From Clostridium chauvoei (GTDB lineage Bacteria; Bacillota; Clostridia; Clostridiales; Clostridiaceae): a DNA stretch of 64,000 bases. A program made the position numbers and the translations under genes. Where the stretch lies: contig NZ_CP018624.1 of assembly GCF_002327185.1 (NCBI RefSeq), positions 2,118,660 through 2,182,659 on the forward strand. Direction: 5' to 3'. Below the pieces are notes generated by a model. The model was not told the DNA's origin. It ran no database searches and saw only the letters and a program-made list of their open reading frames with translations. Positions 18,517 to 28,087 of this stretch are shown one piece after another. Each line of letters begins with the position of its first letter. Within the stretch, counting starts at the first letter, position 1.

Positions 18517-21378
18517 GTGAAATTAAAAACACTAAAAAATTTCAAAAAACTTTCATTTTTACTATGCATTACAATTCTGTTTCAATTATGTGGTTTAGGG
18601 GTTATTAAAACTCATGCTGCTACACAAACAAAAGTTACATATACTATAAATGGTGAAGCTAAAGTTGGTAACATAATTGATATTATTGTAAATGTATCTG
18701 ATGTTACTAACTTATATGCTGGATCTATAGACTTTGTTTACGATGAATCTTTATTAAAGGTTCAAAGTATTTCTAAAGGAAACATATTTGGAAATAATAA
18801 TGCTCAAGAACCTATTAATCAAGTTAAAAATGGACAAGCAAATCTAGCTTTCACTTTAACTGGTGCAAATAATGGGGTTTCTGGAAATGGTACTCTTGCT
18901 GTAATAAAAGCAGAAGTATTAAAAGAAGGTACTGTAAACTTAAAAACATCTAACTCTAATGAGGGTATAGATTTAAATGGAAATACAACTAGAGTTAAAT
19001 TAGTTAATTCTGATGAACATGCTATTGATTATAACTCTGAAGATACTAACATAAACTTAAAAGCACTTAATAGCTTTGATACTTTAACACCTGGTGTTTA
19101 TAGCAACTCTAATTCTAATTTTAATTATACTTCTAATTGGACTAACGTTCCTGACTCTCAAGCTTATACTAATACAACTAACGAATCTATGTCTTTCACT
19201 TTCGAAGGTACTGGTTTTGCTTGGAATTCTGTTGTAGCTCCTAATAGAGGTATCGCTGATATTTATATTGATAATCAACTTGTTAAAACTGTTGATACTT
19301 ACTCACAAGAGGTTGTTGCAGATTTTAGATCTTTCGAAATTAGTAACTTAAACTACAGTAAACATACTGCTAAAATAGTTGCTACTGGCAATAAATCTGA
19401 AGCTTCTTCAGATTTCTATATTTCAATTAAATCTATTGAAGTTTTTGCTAAAGAACAAAATACATCTTTAACTGTAGGATCATATAGTAATACAGCTGCA
19501 GGATTAAACTACACTTCTAACTGGAATAATGTTCCTGACTCTCAAGCTTATACTAATACAGCTAGCGAATCTATGTCTTTCACTTTTGAAGGTACTGGCT
19601 TTGCATGGTATTCTGTTGTAGCTCCTAATAGAGGTATTGCTGATGTTTATATAGATGATCAATTTGTTAAGAGTGTTGATACTTACTCTCAAGATGTTAT
19701 TGCAGATTTCAAAGCCTTTGAAATTAGTAATTTAAATAATAGTAAACATACTGCTAAAATAGTTGCTTCTAATAGAAAGAATGATGCTTCTTCAGATTTC
19801 TATATTTCAATTAAATCTATAGATGTTTTTGATAAAATTCAATCTTTACCTCTAACTGTAGGTTTACATACTAATATGGATGCTGGATTAAATTATACTT
19901 CTAATTGGAATAACGTTCCTGATTCTCAAGCTTATACTAATACTTCTAACGAAGTTATGTCTTTCTCTTTTGAAGGTACTGGCTTTGCATGGTATTCTGT
20001 TGTAGCTCCTAATAGAGGTATTGCTGATGTTTATGTTGATAATAATCTTGTTAAAAGTGTTGATACTTACTCTCAAGATGTTATTGCAGATTTCAAAGCG
20101 TTCGAAGTTAATAACTTAGATAATGGTAATCATAACGTTAGAATAATTGTTACTAATAATAAAAACCAATATTCAAGTGACTATTATATTTCTATTAAAT
20201 CTATTGAAGTTTTTGATAAAGCTCAATCTTTACCTTTAACTGTAGGTTTATATGATAATACTACTGACAGATTAAATTATACTTCTAATTGGAATAACAT
20301 TCCTAACTCTCAAGCTTATACTAATATGCCTAATGAATCTATGTCTTTCAATTTTGAAGGTACTGGTTTTGCTTGGTATTCTGTTGTAGCTTCTAATAGA
20401 GGTATTGCTAATATTTATATAGATGGTCAACTTGTTAAGAGTGTTGATACTTACTCTCAAGATGTTGTTGAAAATTCTAAAGTTTTTGAAGTTAGCAACT
20501 TAGATTATAGTAATCACACTGCTAAAATAGTTGTTACTGGTAATAAGAATGATAATTCTTCAGATAGTTATCTTTCTATTAAATCTATTGAAGTTTTTGA
20601 TAAGAATTTAAATAATTATTTAAAATCTGGTATATATAACAACGCTTCTCCAGATTTAAACTTCTCCTCTAATTGGACTAATGTTCCTGATTCTCAAGCC
20701 TATACTAATATAGCTGGCGAATCTCTAACTTTCGAATTTGAAGGTACTGGTTTTGCTTGGGATTCTATCGTAGCTCCTAATAGAGGTATTGCTAACATTT
20801 ATATTGATGACGTATTAGTTAAAACTGTTGATACTTATTCAGAAAATGTTGTTTTAGATTCAAGAGTTTTTGAAGTTAGTAATTTAGAATATAAAATTCA
20901 CACTGCTAAAATAGTTGTTACAGGTAATAAATCTGAATCTTCTTCAGACTCATTTATTTCTGTTCATAATATTGAAGTATTTGAACAATTACAATTACAA
21001 TCACCTACTTTAAAGGCTGGATTATATTTAAATGATAATGAAGCTTTTAATTATACTTCTAACTGGACTAATGTAGCTGGTTCTCAAGCTTATACTAATA
21101 CATCTAATGAATCTATTTATTTCAATTTTGAAGGTACTGGTTTTGCTTGGAATTCTGTTGTAGCTCCTAATAGAGGTGTAGCTTATCTTTATATTGATGG
21201 TAAGTTTATCCAAGCTATTGATACTTATTCAGAAAATGTTATATCAGACTTTAAAGTATTTGAAATTAATAATTTAGAAAATAAGAAACATACAGTAGAA
21301 ATATATGTTCCTGGTGAAAAATCAGATTCTTCATCAGACTCATTTGTTTCTCTTCAATCTATTAACGTTCTAAATTAA
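18517..21378 (+). CDS. Secreted cohesin protein with six beta-sandwich repeats
   Basis: 953 residues, GTG start with RBS AAAAGGGGG. Signal peptide about 1-34. Residues ~38-170 form a cohesin-like domain (VTYTINGEAKVGNIIDIIVN, YAGSIDFVYDESLLKVQSIS, GVSGNGTLAVIKAEVL). Then come six tandem ~128-residue repeats with the core NYTSNWTNVPDSQAYTN, FEGTGFAWNSVVAPNRGIA, VDTYSQ and SDFYISIKSIEVF. The repeats resemble CBM-like jelly-roll modules of secreted clostridial proteins; carbohydrate binding is inference. No LPxTG or membrane anchor, so it is released or held by ligand. It is a one-cohesin scaffold that could bring dockerin cargo to a glycan surface. Divergent from the M6 gene. Confidence 0.82.
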   Translation: MKLKTLKNFKKLSFLLCITILFQLCGLGVIKTHAATQTKVTYTINGEAKVGNIIDIIVNVSDVTNLYAGSIDFVYDESLLKVQSISKGNIFGNNNAQEPINQVKNGQANLAFTLTGANNGVSGNGTLAVIKAEVLKEGTVNLKTSNSNEGIDLNGNTTRVKLVNSDEHAIDYNSEDTNINLKALNSFDTLTPGVYSNSNSNFNYTSNWTNVPDSQAYTNTTNESMSFTFEGTGFAWNSVVAPNRGIADIYIDNQLVKTVDTYSQEVVADFRSFEISNLNYSKHTAKIVATGNKSEASSDFYISIKSIEVFAKEQNTSLTVGSYSNTAAGLNYTSNWNNVPDSQAYTNTASESMSFTFEGTGFAWYSVVAPNRGIADVYIDDQFVKSVDTYSQDVIADFKAFEISNLNNSKHTAKIVASNRKNDASSDFYISIKSIDVFDKIQSLPLTVGLHTNMDAGLNYTSNWNNVPDSQAYTNTSNEVMSFSFEGTGFAWYSVVAPNRGIADVYVDNNLVKSVDTYSQDVIADFKAFEVNNLDNGNHNVRIIVTNNKNQYSSDYYISIKSIEVFDKAQSLPLTVGLYDNTTDRLNYTSNWNNIPNSQAYTNMPNESMSFNFEGTGFAWYSVVASNRGIANIYIDGQLVKSVDTYSQDVVENSKVFEVSNLDYSNHTAKIVVTGNKNDNSSDSYLSIKSIEVFDKNLNNYLKSGIYNNASPDLNFSSNWTNVPDSQAYTNIAGESLTFEFEGTGFAWDSIVAPNRGIANIYIDDVLVKTVDTYSENVVLDSRVFEVSNLEYKIHTAKIVVTGNKSESSSDSFISVHNIEVFEQLQLQSPTLKAGLYLNDNEAFNYTSNWTNVAGSQAYTNTSNESIYFNFEGTGFAWNSVVAPNRGVAYLYIDGKFIQAIDTYSENVISDFKVFEINNLENKKHTVEIYVPGEKSDSSSDSFVSLQSINVLN
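19084..21375 (+). repeat. Six in-frame ~384-bp tandem repeats
   Basis: Six copies spaced about 384 bp encode the ~128-residue modules of the cohesin-repeat protein. Copies 2-4 are the most alike (for example repeated ...GCATGGTATTCTGTTGTAG...), so unequal crossing-over could change copy number. The antisense frames here are artefacts of the repetition. Confidence 0.85.
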
Positions 21379-21383
21379 CACTA

Positions 21384-21427
21384 AAAAACACCTACAAATG
21401 TTATTTCTAAACATTTGTAGGTGTTTT
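21384..21427. terminator. Bidirectional terminator between the cohesin-repeat gene and galE
   Basis: AAAACACCTACAAATGTT / AACATTTGTAGGTGTTTT, an 18-bp perfect stem with A and T flanks. It ends the cohesin island and capsule locus 2 from both sides. Confidence 0.9.
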
Positions 21428-21449
21428 ATAATACCTTTTATTAAATAGT

Positions 21450-22460
21450 TTAATTATATCCTTTAGGATTTTTACTTTGCCATCTCCATGCATCTTCACA
21501 AATTTCTTTAATCCCTTTTTCTGCATTCCAATTTAACTCTTCATTTGCTTTACTCGGATTCGCATAACATGTAGCTATATCTCCAGGTCTTCTTCCAACT
21601 ATTCTATAAGGTACTTCTACTCCACTAGCTTTTGAAAATGCTTCTACTAGTTCTAGTACACTATATCCTTTTCCAGTCCCTAAATTGTATGTTACAAGTC
21701 CTGGATTTTCATTTAGCTTTTCTAAAGCTTTTATATGTCCCTTAGCTAAATCTACAACATGAATATAGTCTCTTACTCCTGTTCCATCTACAGTATCATA
21801 GTCATTTCCAAATACACTAAGCTCTTTCAACTCTCCTACCGCTACCTTAGTTATGTACGGCATTAAATTATTTGGTATTCCACTTGGATCCTCTCCTATA
21901 AGCCCACTTTCATGTGCTCCAACAGGATTGAAATACCTTAAAATAGCTATGTTAAGTGAATCATCTGCTTTATATAAATCTCTTAACATATCTTCTACCA
22001 TAAGCTTAGTTCTACCATATGGATTAGTTGCTGAAAGAGGTGCGTCTTCAGGTATTGGCATTATTTTTGACTCTCCATATACTGTTGCTGAAGAACTAAA
22101 TACAAAATTCTTAACATTATACTTTTTCATAAGTTTTAACAGTATTAATGTACTAGTTAAATTATTATGATAATATTCAAGAGGTATAAAAACCGATTCT
22201 CCTACTGCCTTTAAAGCTGCAAAATGAATAACTGAATCTATATTATTTTCTTTAAATATATTATCAACAGATTCTTCTTCTAGTAAATCTACTTCGTAAA
22301 ATTTAGGTTCTCTTCCCGTTATTTCTTTAATTTTATCTTTAACAACTATATTACTATTATATAAGTTGTCTACAATAATAACCTCATGTCCTTCATTTAA
22401 AAGTTCTATCGTAGTATGACTACCTATATATCCCATTCCACCTGAAATTAAAATCGCCAT
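21450..22460 (-). CDS. galE: UDP-glucose 4-epimerase
   Basis: 336 residues, usual length. NAD-binding GGMGYIGSHTTIELL at the N-terminus, catalytic Ser region VFSSSATVYG and YGRTK (YxxxK). Interconverts UDP-Glc/UDP-Gal (or the GlcNAc/GalNAc pair), supplying galactose-type donors to the capsule. Last gene of locus 2, 21 bases after wecB and ended by the bidirectional terminator. Confidence 0.95.
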   Translation of the reverse strand: MAILISGGMGYIGSHTTIELLNEGHEVIIVDNLYNSNIVVKDKIKEITGREPKFYEVDLLEEESVDNIFKENNIDSVIHFAALKAVGESVFIPLEYYHNNLTSTLILLKLMKKYNVKNFVFSSSATVYGESKIMPIPEDAPLSATNPYGRTKLMVEDMLRDLYKADDSLNIAILRYFNPVGAHESGLIGEDPSGIPNNLMPYITKVAVGELKELSVFGNDYDTVDGTGVRDYIHVVDLAKGHIKALEKLNENPGLVTYNLGTGKGYSVLELVEAFSKASGVEVPYRIVGRRPGDIATCYANPSKANEELNWNAEKGIKEICEDAWRWQSKNPKGYN

Positions 22461-22481
22461 ATTCTCCCTCCCATCTACTAA

Positions 22482-23594
22482 TTATTTAACATTAAACTCA
22501 TTTATAATTGCATCAACTATATATTTGCTAGAATTACCATCTCCATATGGATTAGATGCCTCAGACATACTTTTATATAATTCTAAATTTGTTAATAATT
22601 CTTTTGTTAAATTATATATAGTCTCATTTTCTACTCCTGCTAACTTTAAAGTTCCAGCTTCTACCCCTTCTGGTCTCTCCGTTGTATCTCTAAGTACTAA
22701 AACAGGTTTTCCAAGTGAAGGTGCTTCTTCTTGTATTCCTCCACTATCAGTCATTATTATGTGTGCTTTATTTAAAAAGTTATGAAAATCTATTACTTCT
22801 AAAGGCTCTATTATATGAACTCTTTTATTTTCACTAAAAATATCATTAGCTATTTTCCTTACTAATGGATTCATATGTATGGGATATACAACTTGAACAT
22901 CACTAAATTCATCTAGAATTCTTTTAATTGCAGTAAACATATTATTCATATTTTGCCCTAAATTTTCTCTTCTATGAGCTGTTAAAAGAATCATCTTATC
23001 ATTCCCTAATGACTCTATAAGTGGATGTTTATAATTCTTATCTACTGTAGTCTTCAATGCATCTATTGCTGTATTCCCAGTAACATATATGCTATTCTCA
23101 TTTTTCCCTTCTTTAATAAGGTTTAACTTAGATGTATTTGTTGGTGCAAAATGCATATCTGCTATAATTCCTGTAACCTGTCTATTTACCTCTTCAGGAT
23201 AAGGTGAATATTTATCATATGTTCTAAGTCCAGCTTCTACATGACCTACCTTAACTTGATTATAAAAAGCTGCAAAACTTCCTGCTAATGTAGTTGTAGT
23301 ATCTCCATGAACTAAAACTATATCTGGTTTAACTTCTTTTATAACAACATCTAAATTTTGTAATGCTCTTGTTGTTATATCAACTAACGTCTGTCCTTTT
23401 TTCATAATATTTAAATCATAATCTGCTTTAATATTAAAAGTATCCATTACCTGATCTAACATTTCTCTATGTTGTGCTGTTACACAAACTATACTTTCTA
23501 TTTCTTCTCTTGATTCTAGTTCTTTAACAAGAGGAGCCATTTTAATAGCCTCTGGTCTTGTACCAAAGATAGACATCACTTTAATCTTTTTCAT
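22482..23594 (-). CDS. wecB: UDP-N-acetylglucosamine 2-epimerase (non-hydrolysing)
   Basis: 370 residues beginning with MKKIKVMSIFGTRPEAIKMA, the WecB/MnaA signature; TAHRREN, VHGDTTT and DSGGIQEEAPSLGKPVLVLR are conserved substrate-site motifs. Converts UDP-GlcNAc to UDP-ManNAc in the cytoplasm. No ManNAc dehydrogenase is visible in this window, so either ManNAc itself enters the capsule or the enzyme serves wall teichoic acid linkage. Near the end of locus 2. Confidence 0.95.
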   Translation of the reverse strand: MKKIKVMSIFGTRPEAIKMAPLVKELESREEIESIVCVTAQHREMLDQVMDTFNIKADYDLNIMKKGQTLVDITTRALQNLDVVIKEVKPDIVLVHGDTTTTLAGSFAAFYNQVKVGHVEAGLRTYDKYSPYPEEVNRQVTGIIADMHFAPTNTSKLNLIKEGKNENSIYVTGNTAIDALKTTVDKNYKHPLIESLGNDKMILLTAHRRENLGQNMNNMFTAIKRILDEFSDVQVVYPIHMNPLVRKIANDIFSENKRVHIIEPLEVIDFHNFLNKAHIIMTDSGGIQEEAPSLGKPVLVLRDTTERPEGVEAGTLKLAGVENETIYNLTKELLTNLELYKSMSEASNPYGDGNSSKYIVDAIINEFNVK

Positions 23595-23623
23595 TATTTT
23601 CTCCCCTTTCTTCTTTAAAATAA

Positions 23624-24673
23624 TTATAATTTATATTTAATAATTTTCTTCTCTATAGTTTTATTTATTATAGTTGCTAATATTATAGTAATAATTAAAT
23701 TTAATACTACAAATAATAAATAGTTATCTATATACTGATAATATTTACCTAAAAATAATAGAACTATAAAATGAATTGAATATATACTATAAGATATCCC
23801 TCCTATAAAGTTAAATATCTTATTATTCACTAATATATTTTTTCTATTTCCTTTGGAACATAGTATATAAATAAATATGCATGCAAATCCAAATAGAAGG
23901 ACTAAGTCAATTTTCCCTATTGAAAATCTACTAAATATATTATAAAAAGTCCATCTAGATATGAAGGCTACTAACCCAATAATCAATAATATATACTTAT
24001 ATATGTTTCTTTTATTTACTTTTTCTATTATTATATGTTGATTTTTAGCTATCCACATACCCATTAAGAAAATATGTAAAACTCCTATTATTGGAAGCAA
24101 CTTAGATATAACAAATGAAGCTATTAATACTAAAGTACTATTATACTTTTTCATTAATATTATAAAAATAGGTAATACAATAACTATTCTCATTTCATAA
24201 ACCATTGTCCATATAGGAGGATTTATTAAATCTGTATTAAACTTTCCTATTATAAATATTTGATTTATAAATTCTTTTATTGTAAGTTTATTTGTCCAGA
24301 ATTTTACAAACCATTCATTAAAATACTCTACATTGCTTCTAGTATATAACATATTACATAAAATAAATCCAATAAGTATAGCTATAAAATAAACTGGATA
24401 TATTCTTAAAAATCTATTATATATATATTTGAAGTATTCCTTCGTTGTCATTTTTATATTAAATTCAAAATACTTAATTGATGCAAAATAACCACTAAAT
24501 ACAAAAAATACTATTACTGCTGCATGTCCATCCCATAATATATGTATCGGAGTCTTAGCTAAGTCTATATTTGCTAACATTAAAGCAAATGGTAGACATC
24601 CTAACACATGAGAAAAAACTACCATTAATGCTGCTATACCCCTTATACCTTCAATTTCTTTTATTCTTTTCAA
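23624..24673 (-). CDS. Acyltransferase 3 family membrane protein
   Basis: 349 residues with about ten hydrophobic segments. The start (IKEIEGIRGIAALMVVFSHV) with its RG and catalytic His is the OafA/NodX-type acyltransferase-3 signature, and FFVFSGYF follows. Such proteins add O-acetyl (or similar) groups to surface sugars from the membrane. It lies between Wzx and WecB in locus 2 and so probably decorates this capsule. Confidence 0.88.
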   Translation of the reverse strand: MKRIKEIEGIRGIAALMVVFSHVLGCLPFALMLANIDLAKTPIHILWDGHAAVIVFFVFSGYFASIKYFEFNIKMTTKEYFKYIYNRFLRIYPVYFIAILIGFILCNMLYTRSNVEYFNEWFVKFWTNKLTIKEFINQIFIIGKFNTDLINPPIWTMVYEMRIVIVLPIFIILMKKYNSTLVLIASFVISKLLPIIGVLHIFLMGMWIAKNQHIIIEKVNKRNIYKYILLIIGLVAFISRWTFYNIFSRFSIGKIDLVLLFGFACIFIYILCSKGNRKNILVNNKIFNFIGGISYSIYSIHFIVLLFLGKYYQYIDNYLLFVVLNLIITIILATIINKTIEKKIIKYKL

Positions 24674-24697
24674 TATTTAATACCTACACTTTCTAAA

Positions 24698-26161
24698 TTA
24701 TTTTAACTTAATCATTTTTAATTTAAATACAGAAATATATAAATACCCCAAAAATACTGGTGTAGCTGTAAAAATAACAAAAATAATATTTTCAAGATAA
24801 TTATCTATTCTTAATAATTTATTACTAAAGAATTTTATTGTTAACCAAATAATAAATAAAACTAGATTGTTTATTATTAACTTTATTGTGAATTTATTTT
24901 CTATTCTATTTATAAATTTTTCTTTTTATTTACATAAACAGAAATAATAAAAAATATTGCATATGCACTAGTTGTTGATAATGCTGCTCCATATATATTT
25001 AATTTAGTTATTAAACATATATTTAATACTATATTTATAAAAAGCATATTGTAATAACATTAGTTATTTTCATAGACTTTAACTTAAATTCATAAATTTT
25101 AAAATTATACAATCCATAATTAAATAAAAATATTCCTAAAAGTGTTATTGGTATTACTAAACTACCTACATCATAGGATTTAGATATAAAAATATTACTG
25201 GTATTTTTATGAAAAAGTGTTATATACATAATTATTGGGATAAATAATAATATACTTGATTTTTTTATTTGTAATAACATATTTTTAAGCTCTTCTATTT
25301 GATTTTTTTCATAAAGATTTATCATTAACGTATGAGCTGCTGTCATAATAGGCCCAAATAATACCATTGTTATATTTTCGCTTATCATATAATTTGATGT
25401 ATATATTCCAACTCCAGAGTTTCCTAATATATATTTAATAATATATCTATCACCTATTTTTAATCCCATAGAACCTATTCCAGTAAGTATTATGGGAAAC
25501 CCATATTTAAGCATTTCCATTAATATTTTTTTAATTTATCCTTTGTTATTTTAATTTCATCATTAGCTATTATTTTTGATTTATTTATTTCTCTTATTAG
25601 ATATATTATTGCAATTATATTTGTTATAACTTTTGATATTACAATCATCCAAAAACTTTTAAAGTTTATTAATAATCCTATACTGATAACACAGTTTATA
25701 ACGGATTGAAATAAACTTACTTTTAAAAAAAGTCCTGAATTTAGTTTAGCTCTTAATATAGATGTTAATATTAAAAAAACACCACTTGTTAGTACATAAA
25801 GTGCACCTATAATTAATTCGTCTAAAACGTTATATCTAATACATACCTTTTGTATTACAAAAAGCACAACAAATGCCAAAATTAAAGTATTTATAACCTT
25901 AACAATTTTCATTAAAATAGGTGTTGTTCCTTCTTTTTCATAGATAGGCATAAATCTCATTATCCCTTGTCCTATCCACTCAAATAAAAACATACTTATA
26001 ATTGTATATGTTGATATTACAATATTATATTCACCAAACTCATCTGTTTTTAATATAGCTGTATATATGTACACTGCTAATAAATTCATTATTAATGGGA
26101 CAAAGTTAGAAATGAAATAACTAACAAAATCCTTTTGTAATTTTTTAGAACTATTAATCAT
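24698..26161 (-). pseudogene. Wzx-type repeat-unit flippase, broken by three frameshifts
   Basis: Reading from the ATG at 26161, MINSSKKLQKDFVSYFISNF starts a 12-14 helix polysaccharide exporter. The frame breaks in a 7-A run at 25526-25532 (KLKKI-LMEMLKYGFP after adding one A), near 25045-25051 (then MLFINIVLNICLITKLN), and again in A-rich codons at about 24916-24927 (then FINRIENKFTIKLIINN to the stop at 24698). Each is repaired by one added base, giving about 488 residues, normal for Wzx. It would flip lipid-linked repeat units outward and is the only flippase candidate in locus 2. If the breaks are real, locus 2 capsule should be blocked. Confidence 0.85.
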
Positions 26162-26163
26162 AG

Positions 26164-26829
26164 TTAATTAAATTCCTCCAGATATTTTTTAAATGTGTTA
26201 ATATCTTTATTAAAAATATTTTTTTCTTTTATTTCTTTAATAACTTCTTCTGAAAATCTTTTCTTAATAACTTTTCCTTTTACTCCAACGATAATAGAAT
26301 AATGTTCATAATTACCCTTGGTTACTACTGATCCCGCTCCAACAATACATCCATCTCCAATATTAACTCCTGGTAATATTGTTACTCCTCTTCCTATCCA
26401 AACATCATTTCCTATCTTTATATCCTCTATAATATGGTCTTTTTTTGAAGTATCGTAAATAAATTCAGTTGGATAAGTTATAAGATTATTCATGTTATGA
26501 TTGTTCGTAACCATATAAACATCTGGTGCAATAGAACAAAACTTACCTATTGTAACTTTTCCAAGTCCAACAATTTGAGTAGGTCCACTTATTGTGCTAA
26601 AATCACCTAATTTAAAGCTCTTAACACCTATATTTACATTTTCATATATTCTTGAATTTTCGCCTAATTTAACTTCTTCTTTTATATCAACCTTAGCTTT
26701 ATATGATACATAAGAATTTTTAAAAATTTTTTTATAAATATATACCTTACGTAATTTTTTAAAAAAACTTGGAATTATTATTTGTTTTATATCATTTATA
26801 TAAAACTTAGTAAAATCTATATTTTTCAT
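26164..26829 (-). CDS. Left-handed beta-helix O-acetyltransferase (hexapeptide repeat)
   Basis: 221 residues with a C-terminal LbH fold: IGNDVWIGRGVTILPGVNIG, GCIVGAGSVVTKG, and the catalytic-His segment MVTNNHNMNN, as in CatB/maltose O-acetyltransferase relatives. Probably transfers acetyl from acetyl-CoA to a capsular sugar. It ends 2 bases before the wzx start. Confidence 0.9.
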   Translation of the reverse strand: MKNIDFTKFYINDIKQIIIPSFFKKLRKVYIYKKIFKNSYVSYKAKVDIKEEVKLGENSRIYENVNIGVKSFKLGDFSTISGPTQIVGLGKVTIGKFCSIAPDVYMVTNNHNMNNLITYPTEFIYDTSKKDHIIEDIKIGNDVWIGRGVTILPGVNIGDGCIVGAGSVVTKGNYEHYSIIVGVKGKVIKKRFSEEVIKEIKEKNIFNKDINTFKKYLEEFN

Positions 26830-26860
26830 AAACTTCTCCCTTTTAATGATAATTCTAAAT

Positions 26861-28087
26861 TTACTTTATAATTAAACCCTTATATAAATTTATATGCTTT
26901 TCTACAATTACATCATTATTATAATCACAAAATACAGATTCTCTTATTTTTTCTTTATCTATTTTATTATCTATTATCCAATTTACTCCTTGTAGTAACT
27001 CTTTAACATCTTTTTCTTTTGCAAGATAACCATTTTTCTTATGTTTAACTAAGTCTGAGATTCCACCGATATTAAATGCAACTACTGGAAGTCCACAAGC
27101 AAGAGATTCCATAACTACATTAGGTAAGTTATCTTCTAAACTTGGATACAATAATATATCACAATCATTATATAAATTCGCTAACTTCTCTTGTGATTTT
27201 ATTTCCCCTATAGCTGTACAATTAACACCTAAATTTTTTATTTCTTCAATATCAGATGTTCCAAAAACTACAAATTGCATTTTATCTAATAGTTCTTTAT
27301 TATCTCTCTTAAGTTTTTTTATAAATTCTATTATTATAGAATAGCCTTTATATTCAACACCTTTAGGATCTACAGCTCCAAATAGAACTTTAATTTTATT
27401 TGATTCTAACTCCTTAAATGAATTATTAGATTTTATATCGAAAATATCAAAGTCTAATGTATTTCCTATTACATAACTTTTTTTGCTATTGCAAACATTA
27501 CTCTCTTTTAACTGCTTATTTATCCAATTACTTGGACATATAAAAGCTAGATCTAAATCTCTATAAATATCTTCTTTACGTTTATTTATATAGTAAGATA
27601 TATCTTTTAATTTATTGGAATTTAACATTCTACAATTTCCACAACCTGTTTTATAATTTTCACACTTATACTTAACATGACATCCACCTGTAAATGGTAG
27701 ACTATCATGACATGTATAAACTATAGGTTTATTTAGTTTTTTTAACGATTTTAAATCTATAAAGCTTCCACTTATCCAATGAAGATGAATTATATCCGCA
27801 TCTTTTAATTCTTTAATTTTACTTATGTCATAACCAGAAGTTAAAGAATATAAAAGATTTTCTTTATCTTTATAAATTTTTAATATTAATTTATCTAATA
27901 TAATATTTAAACTTCGTTTTAATTTCATAAACTTAGTATAACTTGTATATTTTATAGCTCTATCTATATTATTAGTTTCTCTTAATGTTATTAAATATGA
28001 ATCAATACCTTTATTTAACATTGATTTATGTAATCTAGTTACAGCAGATGAATTAGAGATTCCTGTACTTAAATGTGCTACTTTCAT
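26861..28087 (-). CDS. GT4 glycosyltransferase with Cys-rich insert
   Basis: 408 residues, GT-B fold. N-terminal MKVAHLSTGISNSSAVTRLH and HLHWISGSF. A Cys/His cluster (TCHDSLPFTGGCHVKYKC with TGCGNCRML) is typical of one colanic-acid-type GT4 subgroup. The C-terminal EX7E-like donor site is YPSLEDNLPNVVMESLACGL then PVVAFNIGG. Adds one sugar to the locus 2 repeat unit. It overlaps the upstream GT gene by one base. Confidence 0.9.
   Translation of the reverse strand: MKVAHLSTGISNSSAVTRLHKSMLNKGIDSYLITLRETNNIDRAIKYTSYTKFMKLKRSLNIILDKLILKIYKDKENLLYSLTSGYDISKIKELKDADIIHLHWISGSFIDLKSLKKLNKPIVYTCHDSLPFTGGCHVKYKCENYKTGCGNCRMLNSNKLKDISYYINKRKEDIYRDLDLAFICPSNWINKQLKESNVCNSKKSYVIGNTLDFDIFDIKSNNSFKELESNKIKVLFGAVDPKGVEYKGYSIIIEFIKKLKRDNKELLDKMQFVVFGTSDIEEIKNLGVNCTAIGEIKSQEKLANLYNDCDILLYPSLEDNLPNVVMESLACGLPVVAFNIGGISDLVKHKKNGYLAKEKDVKELLQGVNWIIDNKIDKEKIRESVFCDYNNDVIVEKHINLYKGLIIK

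Noticed and set aside
19084..21213. Series of ~62-residue antisense ORFs spaced 384 bases
   Set aside because: They recur because the sense gene is repetitive; no RBS or plausible protein features. Shadows of the cohesin-repeat gene.
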